A DNA stretch of 64,000 nucleotides, taken from assembly GCF_001436305.1 (NCBI RefSeq), contig NZ_AZFO01000003.1, forward strand, positions 47,656-111,655, given 5' to 3'. Positions 1-12,695 of this stretch are shown here, one piece after another. Below the pieces are notes generated by a model, which saw only the letters and a program-made list of their open reading frames with translations, did not search any database and was not told the origin of the DNA. Both the position numbers and the translations under genes were made by a program. Position 1 is the stretch's first letter; each line of letters begins with the position of its first letter. Source of the stretch: Lactobacillus ultunensis DSM 16047 (lineage in GTDB: Bacteria; Bacillota; Bacilli; Lactobacillales; Lactobacillaceae).

Positions 1-116
<116 letters not shown>

Positions 117-119
117 CTA

Positions 120-3100
120 CTATTTAGAAACTTTACCGTCAGATTCATCTGCAGGAGCTACTGGCTTGTCTGCAGGCTTCTTATCATCTTTTTTATCTTC
201 TGATTTTCCAGTTTCTTCGGCTAACTTCTTCTTTTCTTGTTCTTCTGCCATACGTGACAAAGTATCAATGTTCAAGTGATCGCTTGATTCTTCATCCATA
301 TCACGAAGTTCAATTTCATTGTGGTTCATATCAAGAACACGAATATCCAAACCTAATGATTGAAGTTCCTTAACAAGAACACGGAATGATTCTGGAACAC
401 CTGGCTTAGGAATTCTTTCGCCCTTAACAATAGCTTCATATGCCTTCACACGACCAACAACGTCATCTGACTTGTAAGTCAAGATTTCTTGCAAGGTGTA
501 AGCAGCACCGTAAGCTTCAAGAGCCCAAACTTCCATTTCACCAAAACGCTGACCACCAAACTGAGCTTTACCACCCAAAGGTTGTTGAGTAACCAATGAG
601 TAAGGCCCAATTGAACGAGCGTGAATCTTATCATCAACCATGTGAGTAAGTTTCAAGTAGTGCATAACACCAACTGATACACGGTTGTGGAATGGTTCAC
701 CGGTACGACCATCATAGATAACAGTCTTACCATCTTTATCAACACCAGCTTGACGAACAGTGTCCCAAACATCATTTTCATTGGCACCATCAAATACTGG
801 AGTAGCAACGTGAATACCTAATTGACGAGCAGCTGCACCCAAGTGCAATTCAAGAAGCTGTCCAATATTCATACGTGATGGAACACCCATTGGGTTCAAA
901 CAAATATCTACTGGAGTACCATCTGGAAGATATGGCATATCTTCTTCTGGAACAACTGCAGCAACAGTACCCTTGTTACCGTGACGACCAGACATCTTGT
1001 CCCCAACTTGGATCTTTCTCTTTTGTGCAATGTAAACACGAACCATTGTGTTAACACCTGGTGAAAGTTCATCGCCGGCTTCACGAGTGTAAACCTTAAC
1101 GTCTTGAACAATACCGCCACCACCATGTGGTACACGAAGAGAAGTATCACGAACTTCACGAGCCTTTTCACCAAAAATAGCATGAAGCAATCTTTCTTCA
1201 GCAGATAATTCAGTTACACCCTTAGGGGTTACCTTACCTACCAAAATATCGCCATCGTGAACTTCAGCACCAATACGAACAATACCGTCAGCATCCAAAT
1301 CCTTCAAAGCATCTTCACCGATGTTAGGAAGTTCTCTAGTAATTTCTTCAGGACCAAGCTTAGTATCACGAGCTTCTGATTCATAATCTTCAATACTAAT
1401 TGAAGTGTAAACATCATCCTTAACCAAACGTTCTGAAAGCATGATGGCATCTTCGTAGTTGTACATGTTCCAAGTCATAAATGCGATTAATGGGTTTTGA
1501 CCCAAAGCAAGTTCACCGTGATCCATAGTTGGACCATTAGCAATTACATCGCTGACATCAACATGATCACCCAACTTAACATTAGGAGTTTGGTTGTATG
1601 ACTTAGAGTTGTTTGAACGACGGTACTTTTCAAGAGTGTATTTATCTAAAGTACCATCTTCACGTCTAATGCGAATTTCATTAGCGTCAACATATTCAAC
1701 TGTACCTGCAGCCTTAGCAATTAAAGCAGCACCTAAATCGTGAGCTGCACGATATTCCATACCAGTACCAACAAGTGAACCATGTGGATTAATTAAAGGA
1801 GCAGCCTGACGTTGCTGGTTAGCACCCATCAAAGCACGGTTAGAGTCATCGTTTTCAAGGAATGGAATACATGCTGAAGCAACAGAAACAACTTGCTTAG
1901 GAATAACGTCCATGTAGTCAATCTTATCTGGAGTAACTTCGACGTTATCTTCCTTTTGACGAGCAAGAATCAAATCATCCTTGAATGAACCATCATCATT
2001 TAAGCGAGTGTTAGCACCGGCAATGATGTAATTATCTTCTTCATCAGCAGTTAAGTAGTCAATCTTATCTGTTACCTTGTGAGTCTTCCAAGAAACACGA
2101 CGATATGGAGTTTCAATGAAACCATACTTATTAATGATTGCGTATGAAGCAAGTGAGTTGATCAAACCAATGTTAGGACCTTCAGGCGTTTCGATAGGAC
2201 ACAAACGACCATAGTGAGTATAGTGAACATCACGAACTTCATAACCGGCACGATCACGAGTCAAACCACCAGGCCCTAAGGCTGACATACGACGCTTGTG
2301 AGTTAATTCACCCAATGGGTTGTGCTGGTCCATAAACTGTGAAAGTTGTGAAGAACCAAAGAATTCCTTGATACTTGCAACAATTGGACGAATATTGATC
2401 AATTGTTGTGGAGTAACAGTTGAAGGATCTTGAATTGACATTCTTTCACGAACAACACGTTCCATTCTTGCTAAACCAATTCTGAATTGGTTTTGAAGAA
2501 GTTCACCAACACGACGAATACGACGGTTACCCAAGTGGTCGATATCATCAGTAGCGCCAATCTTTTCTTGCAAATCAAAGAAGTAATTAATTGAAGCCAA
2601 AACATCTGCTGGAGTTAAGTGCTTTACTTTAGCATCAATATGACCATTTGAGATCAACTTAACTTCACGTTCAGGATCAACCTTTGAGTAAACCTTAATT
2701 TCTTGAACTGTAATAGGATCTGGTAATACGCCTTCCTTTGAAGGTTGGTAAGTCACCATCTTAAAGTCATCACGATCAAGATATGGAGCAAGCTTGTCCA
2801 TAACTTCGTGAGTAACAACAGTATCCTTCTTAGCAATGATTTCACCAGTGTCTGGATCAGCCAAAGTTTCAGCTAAAGTCTGTCCATACAAACGGTTCTT
2901 AAGTGAAAGCTTCTTGTTGATCTTGTAACGACCTACTGGTGCCAAGTCATAACGACGTGGGTCAAAGAAACGGGCATACAAAAGTGAACGTGATGAATCA
3001 GTAGTCTTTGGTTCACCTGGACGAAGTCTTTCGTAAATATCCTTTAAAGCTTCAGCTACACGTGAGTCAGCTGGATTCTTGTGAACATCCTTGTCCAAAG

Positions 3101-3761
3101 TAAATTGTAAAGTATCACTTTGACCAAACATATCAATGATGTCACTGTCTGAGCCAATACCCATAGCTCTAATTAATACAGTTAATGGCAACTTACGAGT
3201 ACGGTCAACACGTACGTAAGAAACATTCTTAGCATCAGTTTCATATTCAAGCCAAGCACCACGGTTAGGAATAACTGTAGTACCAAAAATTTGACGACCG
3301 TTCTTGTCGTAATCACCGGTGTAGTATACACCTGGTGATCTTACCAATTGAGAAACAATAACTCTTTCAGCACCATTAACGATGAATGAACCTGATTCCG
3401 TCATCAATGGCAAATCGCCAAAGAATACATCTTGAGTCTTAATTTCACCAGTTTCTTGGTTAGTAAGTTTCAAGGTAACGTGCATTGGTGCAGCGTAAGT
3501 TGCATCATGATCACGAGCTTCATCAACTGTATACTTAGGCTTTTGAAGCTTATAGTCAACATACTCTAATGAAAGCTTACCTGAGAAGTCACTAATAGGC
3601 ATAATGTCATCAAAGACTTCTTTAATACCTTTATCAAGAAACCACTTATATGATTCGGTTTGAACATCGGTCAAGTTAGGCAGCTTCAATACTTCCTTAA
3701 TGCGGGAGAAGCTACGTCTAGTTCGATGCTTACCGTAGTTCACTACGTGTCCATTTAACAA
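120..3761 (-). CDS. rpoB: RNA polymerase subunit beta
   Basis: Beta subunit of RNA polymerase, 1213 aa, the usual length for Firmicutes. Start TTG at 3759-3761 with an AAAGGATG ribosome binding site just upstream. The rifampicin pocket is readable ([10 protein letters not shown], then [16 protein letters not shown]) and carries wild-type-like residues; the glycine before ELTHKRR is a position that varies between species. [21 protein letters not shown] near the C-terminus is the conserved beta/beta' contact. The tail is acidic and Lys-rich. Forms an operon with rpoC. A terminator belonging to clpC lies between clpC and rpoB, so the rpoB promoter must lie in about 3780-3840, but I see no clean -35/-10 pair there. 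Confidence 0.98.
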   Translation of the reverse strand: MLNGHVVNYGKHRTRRSFSRIKEVLKLPNLTDVQTESYKWFLDKGIKEVFDDIMPISDFSGKLSLEYVDYKLQKPKYTVDEARDHDATYAAPMHVTLKLTNQETGEIKTQDVFFGDLPLMTESGSFIVNGAERVIVSQLVRSPGVYYTGDYDKNGRQIFGTTVIPNRGAWLEYETDAKNVSYVRVDRTRKLPLTVLIRAMGIGSDSDIIDMFGQSDTLQFTLDKDVHKNPADSRVAEALKDIYERLRPGEPKTTDSSRSLLYARFFDPRRYDLAPVGRYKINKKLSLKNRLYGQTLAETLADPDTGEIIAKKDTVVTHEVMDKLAPYLDRDDFKMVTYQPSKEGVLPDPITVQEIKVYSKVDPEREVKLISNGHIDAKVKHLTPADVLASINYFFDLQEKIGATDDIDHLGNRRIRRVGELLQNQFRIGLARMERVVRERMSIQDPSTVTPQQLINIRPIVASIKEFFGSSQLSQFMDQHNPLGELTHKRRMSALGPGGLTRDRAGYEVRDVHYTHYGRLCPIETPEGPNIGLINSLASYAIINKYGFIETPYRRVSWKTHKVTDKIDYLTADEEDNYIIAGANTRLNDDGSFKDDLILARQKEDNVEVTPDKIDYMDVIPKQVVSVASACIPFLENDDSNRALMGANQQRQAAPLINPHGSLVGTGMEYRAAHDLGAALIAKAAGTVEYVDANEIRIRREDGTLDKYTLEKYRRSNNSKSYNQTPNVKLGDHVDVSDVIANGPTMDHGELALGQNPLIAFMTWNMYNYEDAIMLSERLVKDDVYTSISIEDYESEARDTKLGPEEITRELPNIGEDALKDLDADGIVRIGAEVHDGDILVGKVTPKGVTELSAEERLLHAIFGEKAREVRDTSLRVPHGGGGIVQDVKVYTREAGDELSPGVNTMVRVYIAQKRKIQVGDKMSGRHGNKGTVAAVVPEEDMPYLPDGTPVDICLNPMGVPSRMNIGQLLELHLGAAARQLGIHVATPVFDGANENDVWDTVRQAGVDKDGKTVIYDGRTGEPFHNRVSVGVMHYLKLTHMVDDKIHARSIGPYSLVTQQPLGGKAQFGGQRFGEMEVWALEAYGAAYTLQEILTYKSDDVVGRVKAYEAIVKGERIPKPGVPESFRVLVKELQSLGLDIRVLDMNHNEIELRDMDEESSDHLNIDTLSRMAEEQEKKKLAEETGKSEDKKDDKKPADKPVAPADESDGKVSK

Positions 3762-3837
3762 GGAAAAACATCCTTTCTGTCTAAGAAAGCAAATATTACA
3801 TTTCTGTTACAAATTCAAAAAACTGCAATTTTAGGCA

Positions 3838-3873
3838 TAAAAAAGACAAAAACAACGAGTGTCGTTTTTGTCC
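3838..3873 (-). terminator. Terminator after clpC
   Basis: A 12-bp stem (3845-3856 with 3861-3872, one G-U pair) and a 4-base loop are followed on the minus strand by seven T. It separates clpC from rpoBC. Confidence 0.85.
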
Positions 3874-3982
3874 TTATCATTTTGCTGGACAATAGATCAG
3901 CAAAATCCTGAATCTCAGTCTTTTTAAATCAGCAAAAATTATATGTTATTTTAGTTATTTTGTCAAGGCTAAGCGCCTGATA

Positions 3983-6469
3983 TTACTTGACTTTTTCCAA
4001 CTTTTTCTTAGAATGAACAACTTCAAATTTCAAGTGACCACGTTGACTACCTATCTTCAATGTATCACCCTTCTTAACTTCACCAGTAATTAGCATTTCA
4101 GCCACTTTATCTTCAATATCATTTTGAATTGCTCTTCTAAGTGGACGAGCACCATTTTCTGGATCATAACCATCTTTTACAATCTTATCCAGAGCAGCTC
4201 GTGAAAGCTTTAATGTAATACCCTTCTTTTGCAAACGAACAACTAATTTGTGCGTAAGCAAAGTTACAATGTTACGTAATTGCTTCTTGGTCAATTCATC
4301 AAAGACGATTGTTTCATCAATTCTATTTAGAAATTCTGGACGGAAGAACTGTTTAATTGCTTGTTCAACCTTAGCTTGTCTTGCTTTGCTTGGATCAACC
4401 TTATCAGCATTAAAACCAACAGCATTAGAATCAAACAATGAACGTGAGCCCAAATTAGAGGTCATGATAATAATCGTATTTCTAAAGTCGACTTTTCTAC
4501 CTTTAGAATCTGTTAAAAATCCTTCATCAAGAACCTGCAAAAGCAAATTAAATACATCCGGGTGAGCCTTTTCTACTTCATCAAGCAAGACAACTGAGTA
4601 TGGGTGGCGACGTACCTGTTCTGAAAGTTGACCACCTTCCTCGTATCCTACATAACCCGGAGCAGAACCAATTAATTTGCTTGAAGCAATTTGGTCCATA
4701 TATTCAGACATATCAAGTCTTATCAAATTATCTTCTGAGCCAAACATTGCTGCAGCAACTGATTTAGCTAATTCAGTCTTACCTACACCGGTAGGTCCAA
4801 GGAAGAGGAATGATCCAATAGGACGACGTTCATCTTTAATCCCACTTCTGCTACGACGAATTGCACGAGCAACTGCAGAAACAGCCTTATCCTGTCCGAT
4901 AACCCGTTTGTGCAAAATGCTTTCCAAGTTAGCCAATTGGCGAGTTTCGTTACGCTTCATTTGAGTAACTGGTACTCCAGTCCAATCAGATACAACTTTA
5001 GCAATATCTTCAGGTTCAACTGTTGCATCAGCACTTACTTTAGTATGCAAAGTATCAACTAATTTTTCACGACGAGCCTGTAAATTATTCTGCTCATCTT
5101 GTAATTGTGCAGCCTTAACAAAATTTTGACTAGCTGCTGCTTCATTCTTTTGATCAATTAACTTCTTAATCTGATCATTGATCTGTACCAACTCTTTACT
5201 AGAGCCGATATTATTACGAATCTTAACTGCCGCACTAGCTTCGTCAACCAAATCAATGGCTTTATCCGGCAAAAAGCGATCAGAAATATAGCGACTCGAC
5301 AAATCAACCGCATCTTCAAGGCTAGCTTCAGAAATAGTTACATGGTGGAATTTTTCATATCTCGGCTTTAGTCCTTGCAAAATAGCTAAAGCATCTTTTC
5401 TAGAAGGTTCGTTTAAGCGAACTTGTTGAAAGCGCCGAGCTAAAGCTTGATCCTTTTCAATATACTTTTGATATTCATCAAAAGTAGTAGCACCAATCAT
5501 TTGAATATCACCACGAGCAAGGGATGGCTTTAAAATATTTGAAGCATCAATTGCACCTTCAGCACCACCAGCGCCGATTAAAGTATGCATTTCATCTACA
5601 AATAAGATTACTTTCCCATCTTTGGCAATTTCATCAAGGATTTTCTTCATCCTATCTTCAAATTCACCACGATACTTTGTACCTGCAACCAAGCTCCCCA
5701 TGTTAAGTGCCATAACGCGTTTATTCATTAAATCTTCTGGTACTTTTTTCTTAACAATTTCTGTAGCAATTGCTTCGGCAACAGCAGTTTTACCTACACC
5801 GGGCTCTCCTACTAAAACAGGATTGTTCTTAGTACGACGTGACAGAATTTGGATAACACGCTTGATTTCTTTTTCGCGGCCAATTACAGGGTCAATACCG
5901 CCCTCACGTACACGTTGGTTCAAGTTAACCGCTACTTTATCTAAAGTAGGCGTAGTACTCGTTTTACGCTTCTTTTGAGCAGGAGCTGCAGTATTATTGT
6001 TTCCCAACCAATTGGCTGAATCACCAAAGTCTTGATCTTGCTCTAAGCTATCAATTGCATCCTGACGTAAACGAGCAATATCAACATTTAAGTTTTTCAG
6101 AATCATTGCTGATAATACTTGCTCACTAGCAGTAATTCCTAATAAAACATGATTGGTTTGAATTTCTTTATATCCGCCTTGATCTGCTTGGCGTTTGGCA
6201 TAATCTAGTGCCAAACTTAGACGAGGTGACATTTCCATATAACTTGCCTTCGGAGCTGAACCATAACCAGTGTAACGTTCAATTTCCTCGCGAATAGCAG
6301 TTGGTGTCAATCCCCATGAACGCAGAATCTTACCTGCTTCACCGTCTGTTTCGATTACTAAAGCTAATAAAACATGTTCTGTTCCAATTAAGCGATGATG
6401 GAAATTTTGTGCTTGTTCACGCGCAATTTCCAATACTTGATTAACGCTTTTACTATATGAGTTTTCCAT
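3983..6469 (-). CDS. clpC: ClpC-type AAA+ unfoldase
   Basis: Hsp100/Clp ATPase that unfolds substrates for the ClpP protease, 828 aa. Double Clp-N repeat at residues 1-145, first Walker A GEPGVGKT at 221-228 with Walker B ILFVDE, a UVR-like coiled middle domain at about 440-470, second Walker A GPTGVGKT at 558-565, and the ClpP-docking tripeptide VGF at 684-686. Ribosome binding site AAGGGTGG. A possible promoter is TTTACT-17-TAAAAT about 40 bases upstream. No CtsR heptad tandem repeat (GGTCAAA type) is visible upstream, and ctsR is not adjacent. Followed by its own terminator. Confidence 0.96.
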   Translation of the reverse strand: MENSYSKSVNQVLEIAREQAQNFHHRLIGTEHVLLALVIETDGEAGKILRSWGLTPTAIREEIERYTGYGSAPKASYMEMSPRLSLALDYAKRQADQGGYKEIQTNHVLLGITASEQVLSAMILKNLNVDIARLRQDAIDSLEQDQDFGDSANWLGNNNTAAPAQKKRKTSTTPTLDKVAVNLNQRVREGGIDPVIGREKEIKRVIQILSRRTKNNPVLVGEPGVGKTAVAEAIATEIVKKKVPEDLMNKRVMALNMGSLVAGTKYRGEFEDRMKKILDEIAKDGKVILFVDEMHTLIGAGGAEGAIDASNILKPSLARGDIQMIGATTFDEYQKYIEKDQALARRFQQVRLNEPSRKDALAILQGLKPRYEKFHHVTISEASLEDAVDLSSRYISDRFLPDKAIDLVDEASAAVKIRNNIGSSKELVQINDQIKKLIDQKNEAAASQNFVKAAQLQDEQNNLQARREKLVDTLHTKVSADATVEPEDIAKVVSDWTGVPVTQMKRNETRQLANLESILHKRVIGQDKAVSAVARAIRRSRSGIKDERRPIGSFLFLGPTGVGKTELAKSVAAAMFGSEDNLIRLDMSEYMDQIASSKLIGSAPGYVGYEEGGQLSEQVRRHPYSVVLLDEVEKAHPDVFNLLLQVLDEGFLTDSKGRKVDFRNTIIIMTSNLGSRSLFDSNAVGFNADKVDPSKARQAKVEQAIKQFFRPEFLNRIDETIVFDELTKKQLRNIVTLLTHKLVVRLQKKGITLKLSRAALDKIVKDGYDPENGARPLRRAIQNDIEDKVAEMLITGEVKKGDTLKIGSQRGHLKFEVVHSKKKLEKVK

Positions 6470-6572
6470 ACAAACACCACCCTTAAAATATGCTATGGTA
6501 TTTTACTTTTATTTTATTGATTAGTAAACTATTTCAACTTATTCCGTGATCATTATGAACATAAAAAAATGA

Positions 6573-7028
6573 TTAAGCAAAAATTGTGGCAGCAACTTCA
6601 CTTAAATATTTTTCATCTATCTTGTCAAAATTATTCAATTCAGTTGAATCAAAATCAAAGACACCCCAAAACTCATTTTTCTTAAAAATTGGTACAACAA
6701 TCTCAGAATTAGAGGCACTGTCACAAGCAATATGTCCTGCAAATTCATGCACATTAGCTACAATTTGCGTTTTCTTTGTCTGAGCAACCGTACCACAAAC
6801 ACCTTTGCCCACTTGAATATGAACACAAGCTGGCATCCCTTGAAACGGTCCAAGAATTAACTCGCCATTTTCAAAGCGATAAACACCAGCAAAATTAATA
6901 TTCTTTAATGAATGAAACAAAAGTGCAGACAAATTAGCAGTGTTAGCAATCCAATCAGATTCGCCTTCCACTAATGCTTTAGCCTGTTGAGCCAATAATT
7001 TATAATCATTTTCAGTAGCTGCTGTCAT
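6573..7028 (-). CDS. msrC: Free methionine-(R)-sulfoxide reductase (GAF domain)
   Basis: Single GAF-domain enzyme of 151 aa that reduces free methionine-R-sulfoxide using thioredoxin. The three family cysteines are at residues 68 (ACVHI), 78 (GVCGT) and 102 (IACDS). Their spacing of 10 and 24 is that of the E. coli enzyme (Cys84/94/118). Cytosolic, no signal peptide. Ribosome binding site AGGGGATG. It lies between the tRNA cluster and clpC, with tRNA terminators upstream, so it is probably transcribed alone. A role in oxidative stress repair is inferred from the family. Confidence 0.9.
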   Translation of the reverse strand: MTAATENDYKLLAQQAKALVEGESDWIANTANLSALLFHSLKNINFAGVYRFENGELILGPFQGMPACVHIQVGKGVCGTVAQTKKTQIVANVHEFAGHIACDSASNSEIVVPIFKKNEFWGVFDFDSTELNNFDKIDEKYLSEVAATIFA

Positions 7029-7070
7029 TTTTTTTCATCCCCTGTAGTTTTAGTGGCATTATAACAAAAA

Positions 7071-7098
7071 GAAAAAAGCTGTCCAAATGGACAGCTTA
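7071..7098 (-). terminator. Terminator after tRNA-Pro
   Basis: Perfect inverted repeat AAGCTGTCC / GGACAGCTT with a 4-base loop, followed on the minus strand by a T tract. Confidence 0.85.
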
Positions 7099-7105
7099 TA
7101 TTTTA

Positions 7106-7179
<74 letters not shown>

Positions 7180-7180
7180 T

Positions 7181-7207
7181 AAAAAAAGACCCACCATTCG
7201 GTGAGCC
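7181..7207 (-). terminator. Terminator between tRNA-Gly and tRNA-Pro
   Basis: Stem 7188-7195 with 7200-7207, two G-U pairs, loop ATTC, then seven T on the minus strand. It lies directly upstream of tRNA-Pro, so read-through or a separate promoter is needed for that tRNA. Confidence 0.7.
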
Positions 7208-7215
7208 TTTCGTCT

Positions 7216-7290
7216 TGGAGCGGAAGACGGGATTCGAACCCGCGACCCCCACCATGGCAAGGTGATGTTCTACCACTGAACTACTTCCGC
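7216..7290 (-). tRNA. tRNA-Gly(GCC), copy 1
   Basis: 75 nt including encoded CCA (7216-7218). Acceptor GCGGAAG/CTTCCGC, anticodon stem TCACC/GGTGG with loop TTGCCAT, anticodon GCC. Identical over its whole length to the copy at 7411-7485. Confidence 0.95.
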
Positions 7291-7377
7291 AACAACAGTT
7301 ATTATTATAACAAATCTATTTTGCATTGCAATACTTTTCCAAGAAAAGTTTGTTTTATATTTAAAAGATCTGAGCAC

Positions 7378-7406
7378 AAAAAAAGACTCACATTCCGTGA
7401 GTCTTT
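7378..7406 (-). terminator. Terminator after tRNA-Gly copy 2
   Basis: Perfect stem AAAGACTCAC / GTGAGTCTTT, five-base loop, then seven T on the minus strand. Confidence 0.85.
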
Positions 7407-7410
7407 CATC

Positions 7411-7485
7411 TGGAGCGGAAGACGGGATTCGAACCCGCGACCCCCACCATGGCAAGGTGATGTTCTACCACTGAACTACTTCCGC
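7411..7485 (-). tRNA. tRNA-Gly(GCC), copy 2
   Basis: 75 nt with encoded CCA, the same sequence as copy 1. The two genes stand in tandem, each followed by its own hairpin terminator, which suggests duplication of a tRNA-plus-terminator unit. Confidence 0.95.
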
Positions 7486-7566
7486 GACAACAAATATAAT
7501 TATAGCAAAACCGTCCTGCTTTGCAATACTTTTTTCGAAAAAATTTACTTTTTCGTATTTCAAGCA

Positions 7567-7606
7567 TAAAAAAACCACGAAATTCAAACTCGAATTTCGT
7601 GGTTTT
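7567..7606 (-). terminator. Terminator after the TetR pseudogene
   Basis: 14-bp stem (7572-7585 with 7592-7605) followed by eight T on the minus strand. It sits 13 bases beyond the restored stop codon of the TetR gene, which supports that longer gene end. Confidence 0.8.
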
Positions 7607-7618
7607 CAACAATAGTGC

Positions 7619-8256
7619 CTATTTATTATTAAGTTCATGAGTAGATATATCATAAGGTGATCGCAAAATCATATCCTTTACCATCTTTTTACAATCGTTC
7701 ACTGACATTTTATCTGTATGATTCAGCCAAAAGAAAAATGAACCTAGAAACGCATAAGAGTAAACATTAGCAAGAGTATCTATTTCAAACTTTTTCCATC
7801 CAATCGGCTTAGTTGGTCATAAATCTGGAAGAAACGGATGAGCAGTCGCTTAATCACTGCAGCTGTTAGCTCAAGCATTTTAGCTTTGAAAGCTGGATCT
7901 CCGTTTTTAGAAATAAGTACCGTTATTACCTCTTTTTTACTAGATGTAAAAGCAATTAGGTTAGAAAGATTATTATCTATTCTATTACTGATTTCTTTCT
8001 TATTAGGCCCGTATTTGAGAGAAAGCCATCCTTTACTGTCAGCATATAATGCAGTGCTAAATTGCTTTATCAGCTCAGTTTCAAGATCTTTTAGTACCTG
8101 GCTTTTATCTCGATAATATTTATAGTAACTTGCAGCTGATACTTCTGCCTCATTAATAATATCCTTATCCTTGATTTGATAAAGCGGCTTTTGTTTGATA
8201 ACAGAAATTAATCCCCCTTGAATTCGATTCTTCGTACTAACTATTCTTATATCCAT
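7619..8256 (-). pseudogene. TetR/AcrR regulator broken by a frameshift
   Basis: The ORF from 8256 (ribosome binding site GAGGTGAG) encodes 158 aa with an N-terminal TetR helix-turn-helix (AEVSAASYYKYYRDKSQVL) and stops at 7780 after GKSLK. In the next frame the protein continues FEIDTLANVYSYAFLG ... MVKDMILRSPYDIS and ends at 7619, matching the C-terminal pattern of the TetR at 23430-24059 (RRYIAGYLTRSP). One extra A in the run of five A at 7791-7795 would restore a protein of about 211 aa. It is either a true frameshift in a homopolymer or a sequencing error. No linked transporter shows what it regulated. Confidence 0.8.
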
Positions 8257-8329
8257 GTACTCACCTCAATTAATAATTAAACTATAAAAGCATTTACAAC
8301 TTGTAGTATTCTGCTAGGTCATAAATATA

Positions 8330-8903
8330 GTGCTAACATAATATACACTTTATCTATAAAGTTAACACATGATCTTATAAATAATATAAGATTACGTCAT
8401 TTACTCAAATTCGCCATTATTTCCGTTAGGTCTAAAAATTTTATATTAATTCTGATAGCCTACTTAGAGGGAGGTTATCAGAGCTAAATCTAGTTTAAGT
8501 TTTATACATCAACATCAGCATTAGATTTATCAAATTGCTATTGTTTATGTCCATACACCTCTTGGACTGTAAACAATATATTGATCAAGTTTTAATTAAT
8601 TCAACTAATAAAAAGATTTTTGAATCCTATAATCACTCTTATGATAGACACAGTCTCAAGACCTATTAAAAATTCTTAATAGTACTGAATTGCTTAGTTT
8701 CGAATTAATATTGATAGTTAGTCCCTATTCCTGATATTACAAAAACTATCACCTTACAACCTTGACACATCAATAAATCTAATCTAGCTTTGATAGTCAC
8801 CTAAAATAATTAGAAGGCTGAACACACATACTCCCTTACTAATTATTAAAGAATAAATATATATATTTTCCAGATGATTCAATAAATGAATCATCTTCTT
8901 TTT
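8330..8903 (+). ncRNA. Candidate large structured RNA (unclassified)
   Basis: No ORF of 60 codons or more lies in 8257-9086, yet the stretch is full of stems: 8370-8379/8385-8394, 8451-8461/8472-8482, 8485-8492/8522-8529, 8540-8553/8563-8577 (one bulge), 8663-8669/8676-8682, 8712-8719/8744-8751, 8805-8817/8834-8847 (one bulge). A terminator follows at 8872-8903. Three helices contain pairs that are G-U on the plus strand but A-C on the minus strand, favouring a plus-strand transcript. The 5' end is a guess; a weak promoter (TTGTAG at 8301, TATAGT at 8326) may serve. Size and nearby tRNAs recall the ROOL/GOLLD type of large RNA, which is inference only. Confidence 0.4.
8872..8903 (+). terminator. 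Plus-strand terminator with no gene upstream
   Basis: Perfect 10-bp stem AGATGATTCA / TGAATCATCT with a 5-base loop, then TCTTTTT on the plus strand only. No plus-strand CDS precedes it, so it implies a non-coding plus-strand transcript. Confidence 0.7.
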
Positions 8904-8910
8904 CTGCAAC

Positions 8911-8958
8911 CAAAAATCTCTTATTTGTACAAATCAACTACAAATAAGAGATTTTTTA
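8911..8958 (-). terminator. Terminator downstream of lysS (bidirectional)
   Basis: 14-bp stem 8915-8928 / 8940-8953 with five T on the minus side and six on the plus side. It can end the lysS transcript and back up the plus-strand terminator at 8872. Confidence 0.75.
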
Positions 8959-8986
8959 TTTATCTAATTTTTACTAAACTATTTTT

Positions 8987-9012
8987 AATTGGTGTAATTT
9001 TGGTGTATACAC
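8987..9012. other. Possible relic of an integrase 3' end
   Basis: Tandem TTGGTGTAATTTTGGTGTAT resembles the doubled TTTGGCATACA at 57549-57570. On the minus strand these read as CIHQNYT and VCQNVCQ, a pattern that I associate with the last codons of some lactobacillus phage integrases. Weak evidence. Confidence 0.2.
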
Positions 9013-9086
9013 TTATCAATTACAAATAATTCAAAGACCAAAAACAGATTTATACTCTACTTTCAAAATATTTGAGAAACCTGATA

Positions 9087-11674
<2,588 letters not shown>

Positions 11675-11707
11675 CAAATCATCCTTTCAAAATACCCTAT
11701 TATAATA

Positions 11708-11745
11708 TCAAAAAAGCCCCGCTGGATAAAACCTTAGGGCTTTTT
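11708..11745 (-). terminator. Terminator after hslO
   Basis: Stem AAAAGCCC / GGGGCTTTT with T tract on the minus strand, between hslO and dusB. Confidence 0.75.
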
Positions 11746-11752
11746 ATTTTAA

Positions 11753-12643
11753 TTAATAGTCTTTATCTTCTTTTTTCTTAGCCAAAATATCTTTTAATTC
11801 ATCTTCAGTAAAATGATATTTATCACCGCAGAAATTGCAAGTAAGTTCTGCACCATGATCTTCATCAATCATTGCTTTTAATTGAGAACTCTTCAGCGTT
11901 TCTAAAATGCCAGCATATTTTTCTTTAGAACAATCACAACTAAATGCAACATCATCCTTTTCAAGAATCTTGCAATCTGTACCTAAAATCTTGCGAGCTA
12001 AATCTTCTGGAGTCATTCCATCCAAAAAAGCACTCGAAAGAACTGGTAAATCTTTGATTCGCTTAATTGTCTTTGTGATTAAGGCATCGCTAGCACCTGG
12101 TAAAGCCTGCAACATAAATCCACCAGCTTCACCGATTGTATTATTAGGATTTACAAACACAGATAAGCCCACCGCTGATGGAATTTGCTCTGACTTAGTC
12201 AAATAGTAGGCAAAATCTTCAGCAATTTCACCAGAAACAATAGGAACTTGACCAGTATAAGGCGTTTTCAATCCTAAGTCTTTAGTTACTTCCAACATCC
12301 CTTGACCAACAGCCTTTTTAACATCAATATGCCCGTTTTCTTTAGGTGGTAAAGCAATATGTGGATTTCTAACATAGCCTTTTGCCTTCAAATCTGCAGT
12401 CGCAGTAACAACTGTGGGACCAACTGGGCCATTTCCTAATAATCTAACAGTCAGTTCTTCTTTATCAGTAAGTTCCGCACCAGCAAGAAGCAATGAAGCT
12501 ACCAAAGTACGTCCCAAAACAGCAGATGAAGCTGACCATAAATCATGACGTTTTTGTGCCTCACTCACTACATCTTTGGCTGTAATCGTTAATAAACGTA
12601 AATTTTTAGTTTTATCTATTGATTTTACTAAATAGTCACTCAT
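11753..12643 (-). CDS. hslO: Hsp33 redox-regulated chaperone
   Basis: Holdase chaperone activated by oxidation, 296 aa, normal length. The C-terminal zinc-binding redox switch is complete: Cys236-x-Cys238 (SCDCS) and Cys269-x-x-Cys272 (TCNFC). Cytosolic. Lies between ftsH and dusB with a terminator on each side, so it is a single-gene unit. Role in oxidative stress protection is known for the family. Confidence 0.95.
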   Translation of the reverse strand: MSDYLVKSIDKTKNLRLLTITAKDVVSEAQKRHDLWSASSAVLGRTLVASLLLAGAELTDKEELTVRLLGNGPVGPTVVTATADLKAKGYVRNPHIALPPKENGHIDVKKAVGQGMLEVTKDLGLKTPYTGQVPIVSGEIAEDFAYYLTKSEQIPSAVGLSVFVNPNNTIGEAGGFMLQALPGASDALITKTIKRIKDLPVLSSAFLDGMTPEDLARKILGTDCKILEKDDVAFSCDCSKEKYAGILETLKSSQLKAMIDEDHGAELTCNFCGDKYHFTEDELKDILAKKKEDKDY

Positions 12644-12660
12644 TTTTATCCTTCTTCTCT

Positions 12661-12688
12661 AAAAAAATAGAGCCTGTATCAGGCCCCA
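12661..12688 (-). terminator. Terminator after ftsH
   Basis: GCCTG/CAGGC stem extended by G-U pairs, loop ATA, then a run of T on the minus strand. Confidence 0.7.
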
Positions 12689-12695
12689 TTTTTAT

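Noticed and set aside
3874..3982. Second regulatory RNA between clpC and rpoB
   Set aside because: Contains only a short GCTGA repeat upstream of the clpC terminator in its 3' untranslated part; no stable structure beyond the terminator.
7201..7569. Open frame of 122 aa across the two tRNA-Gly genes
   Set aside because: It repeats WSGRRDSNPRPPPWQ because it translates the antisense of two identical tRNA genes; not a protein.
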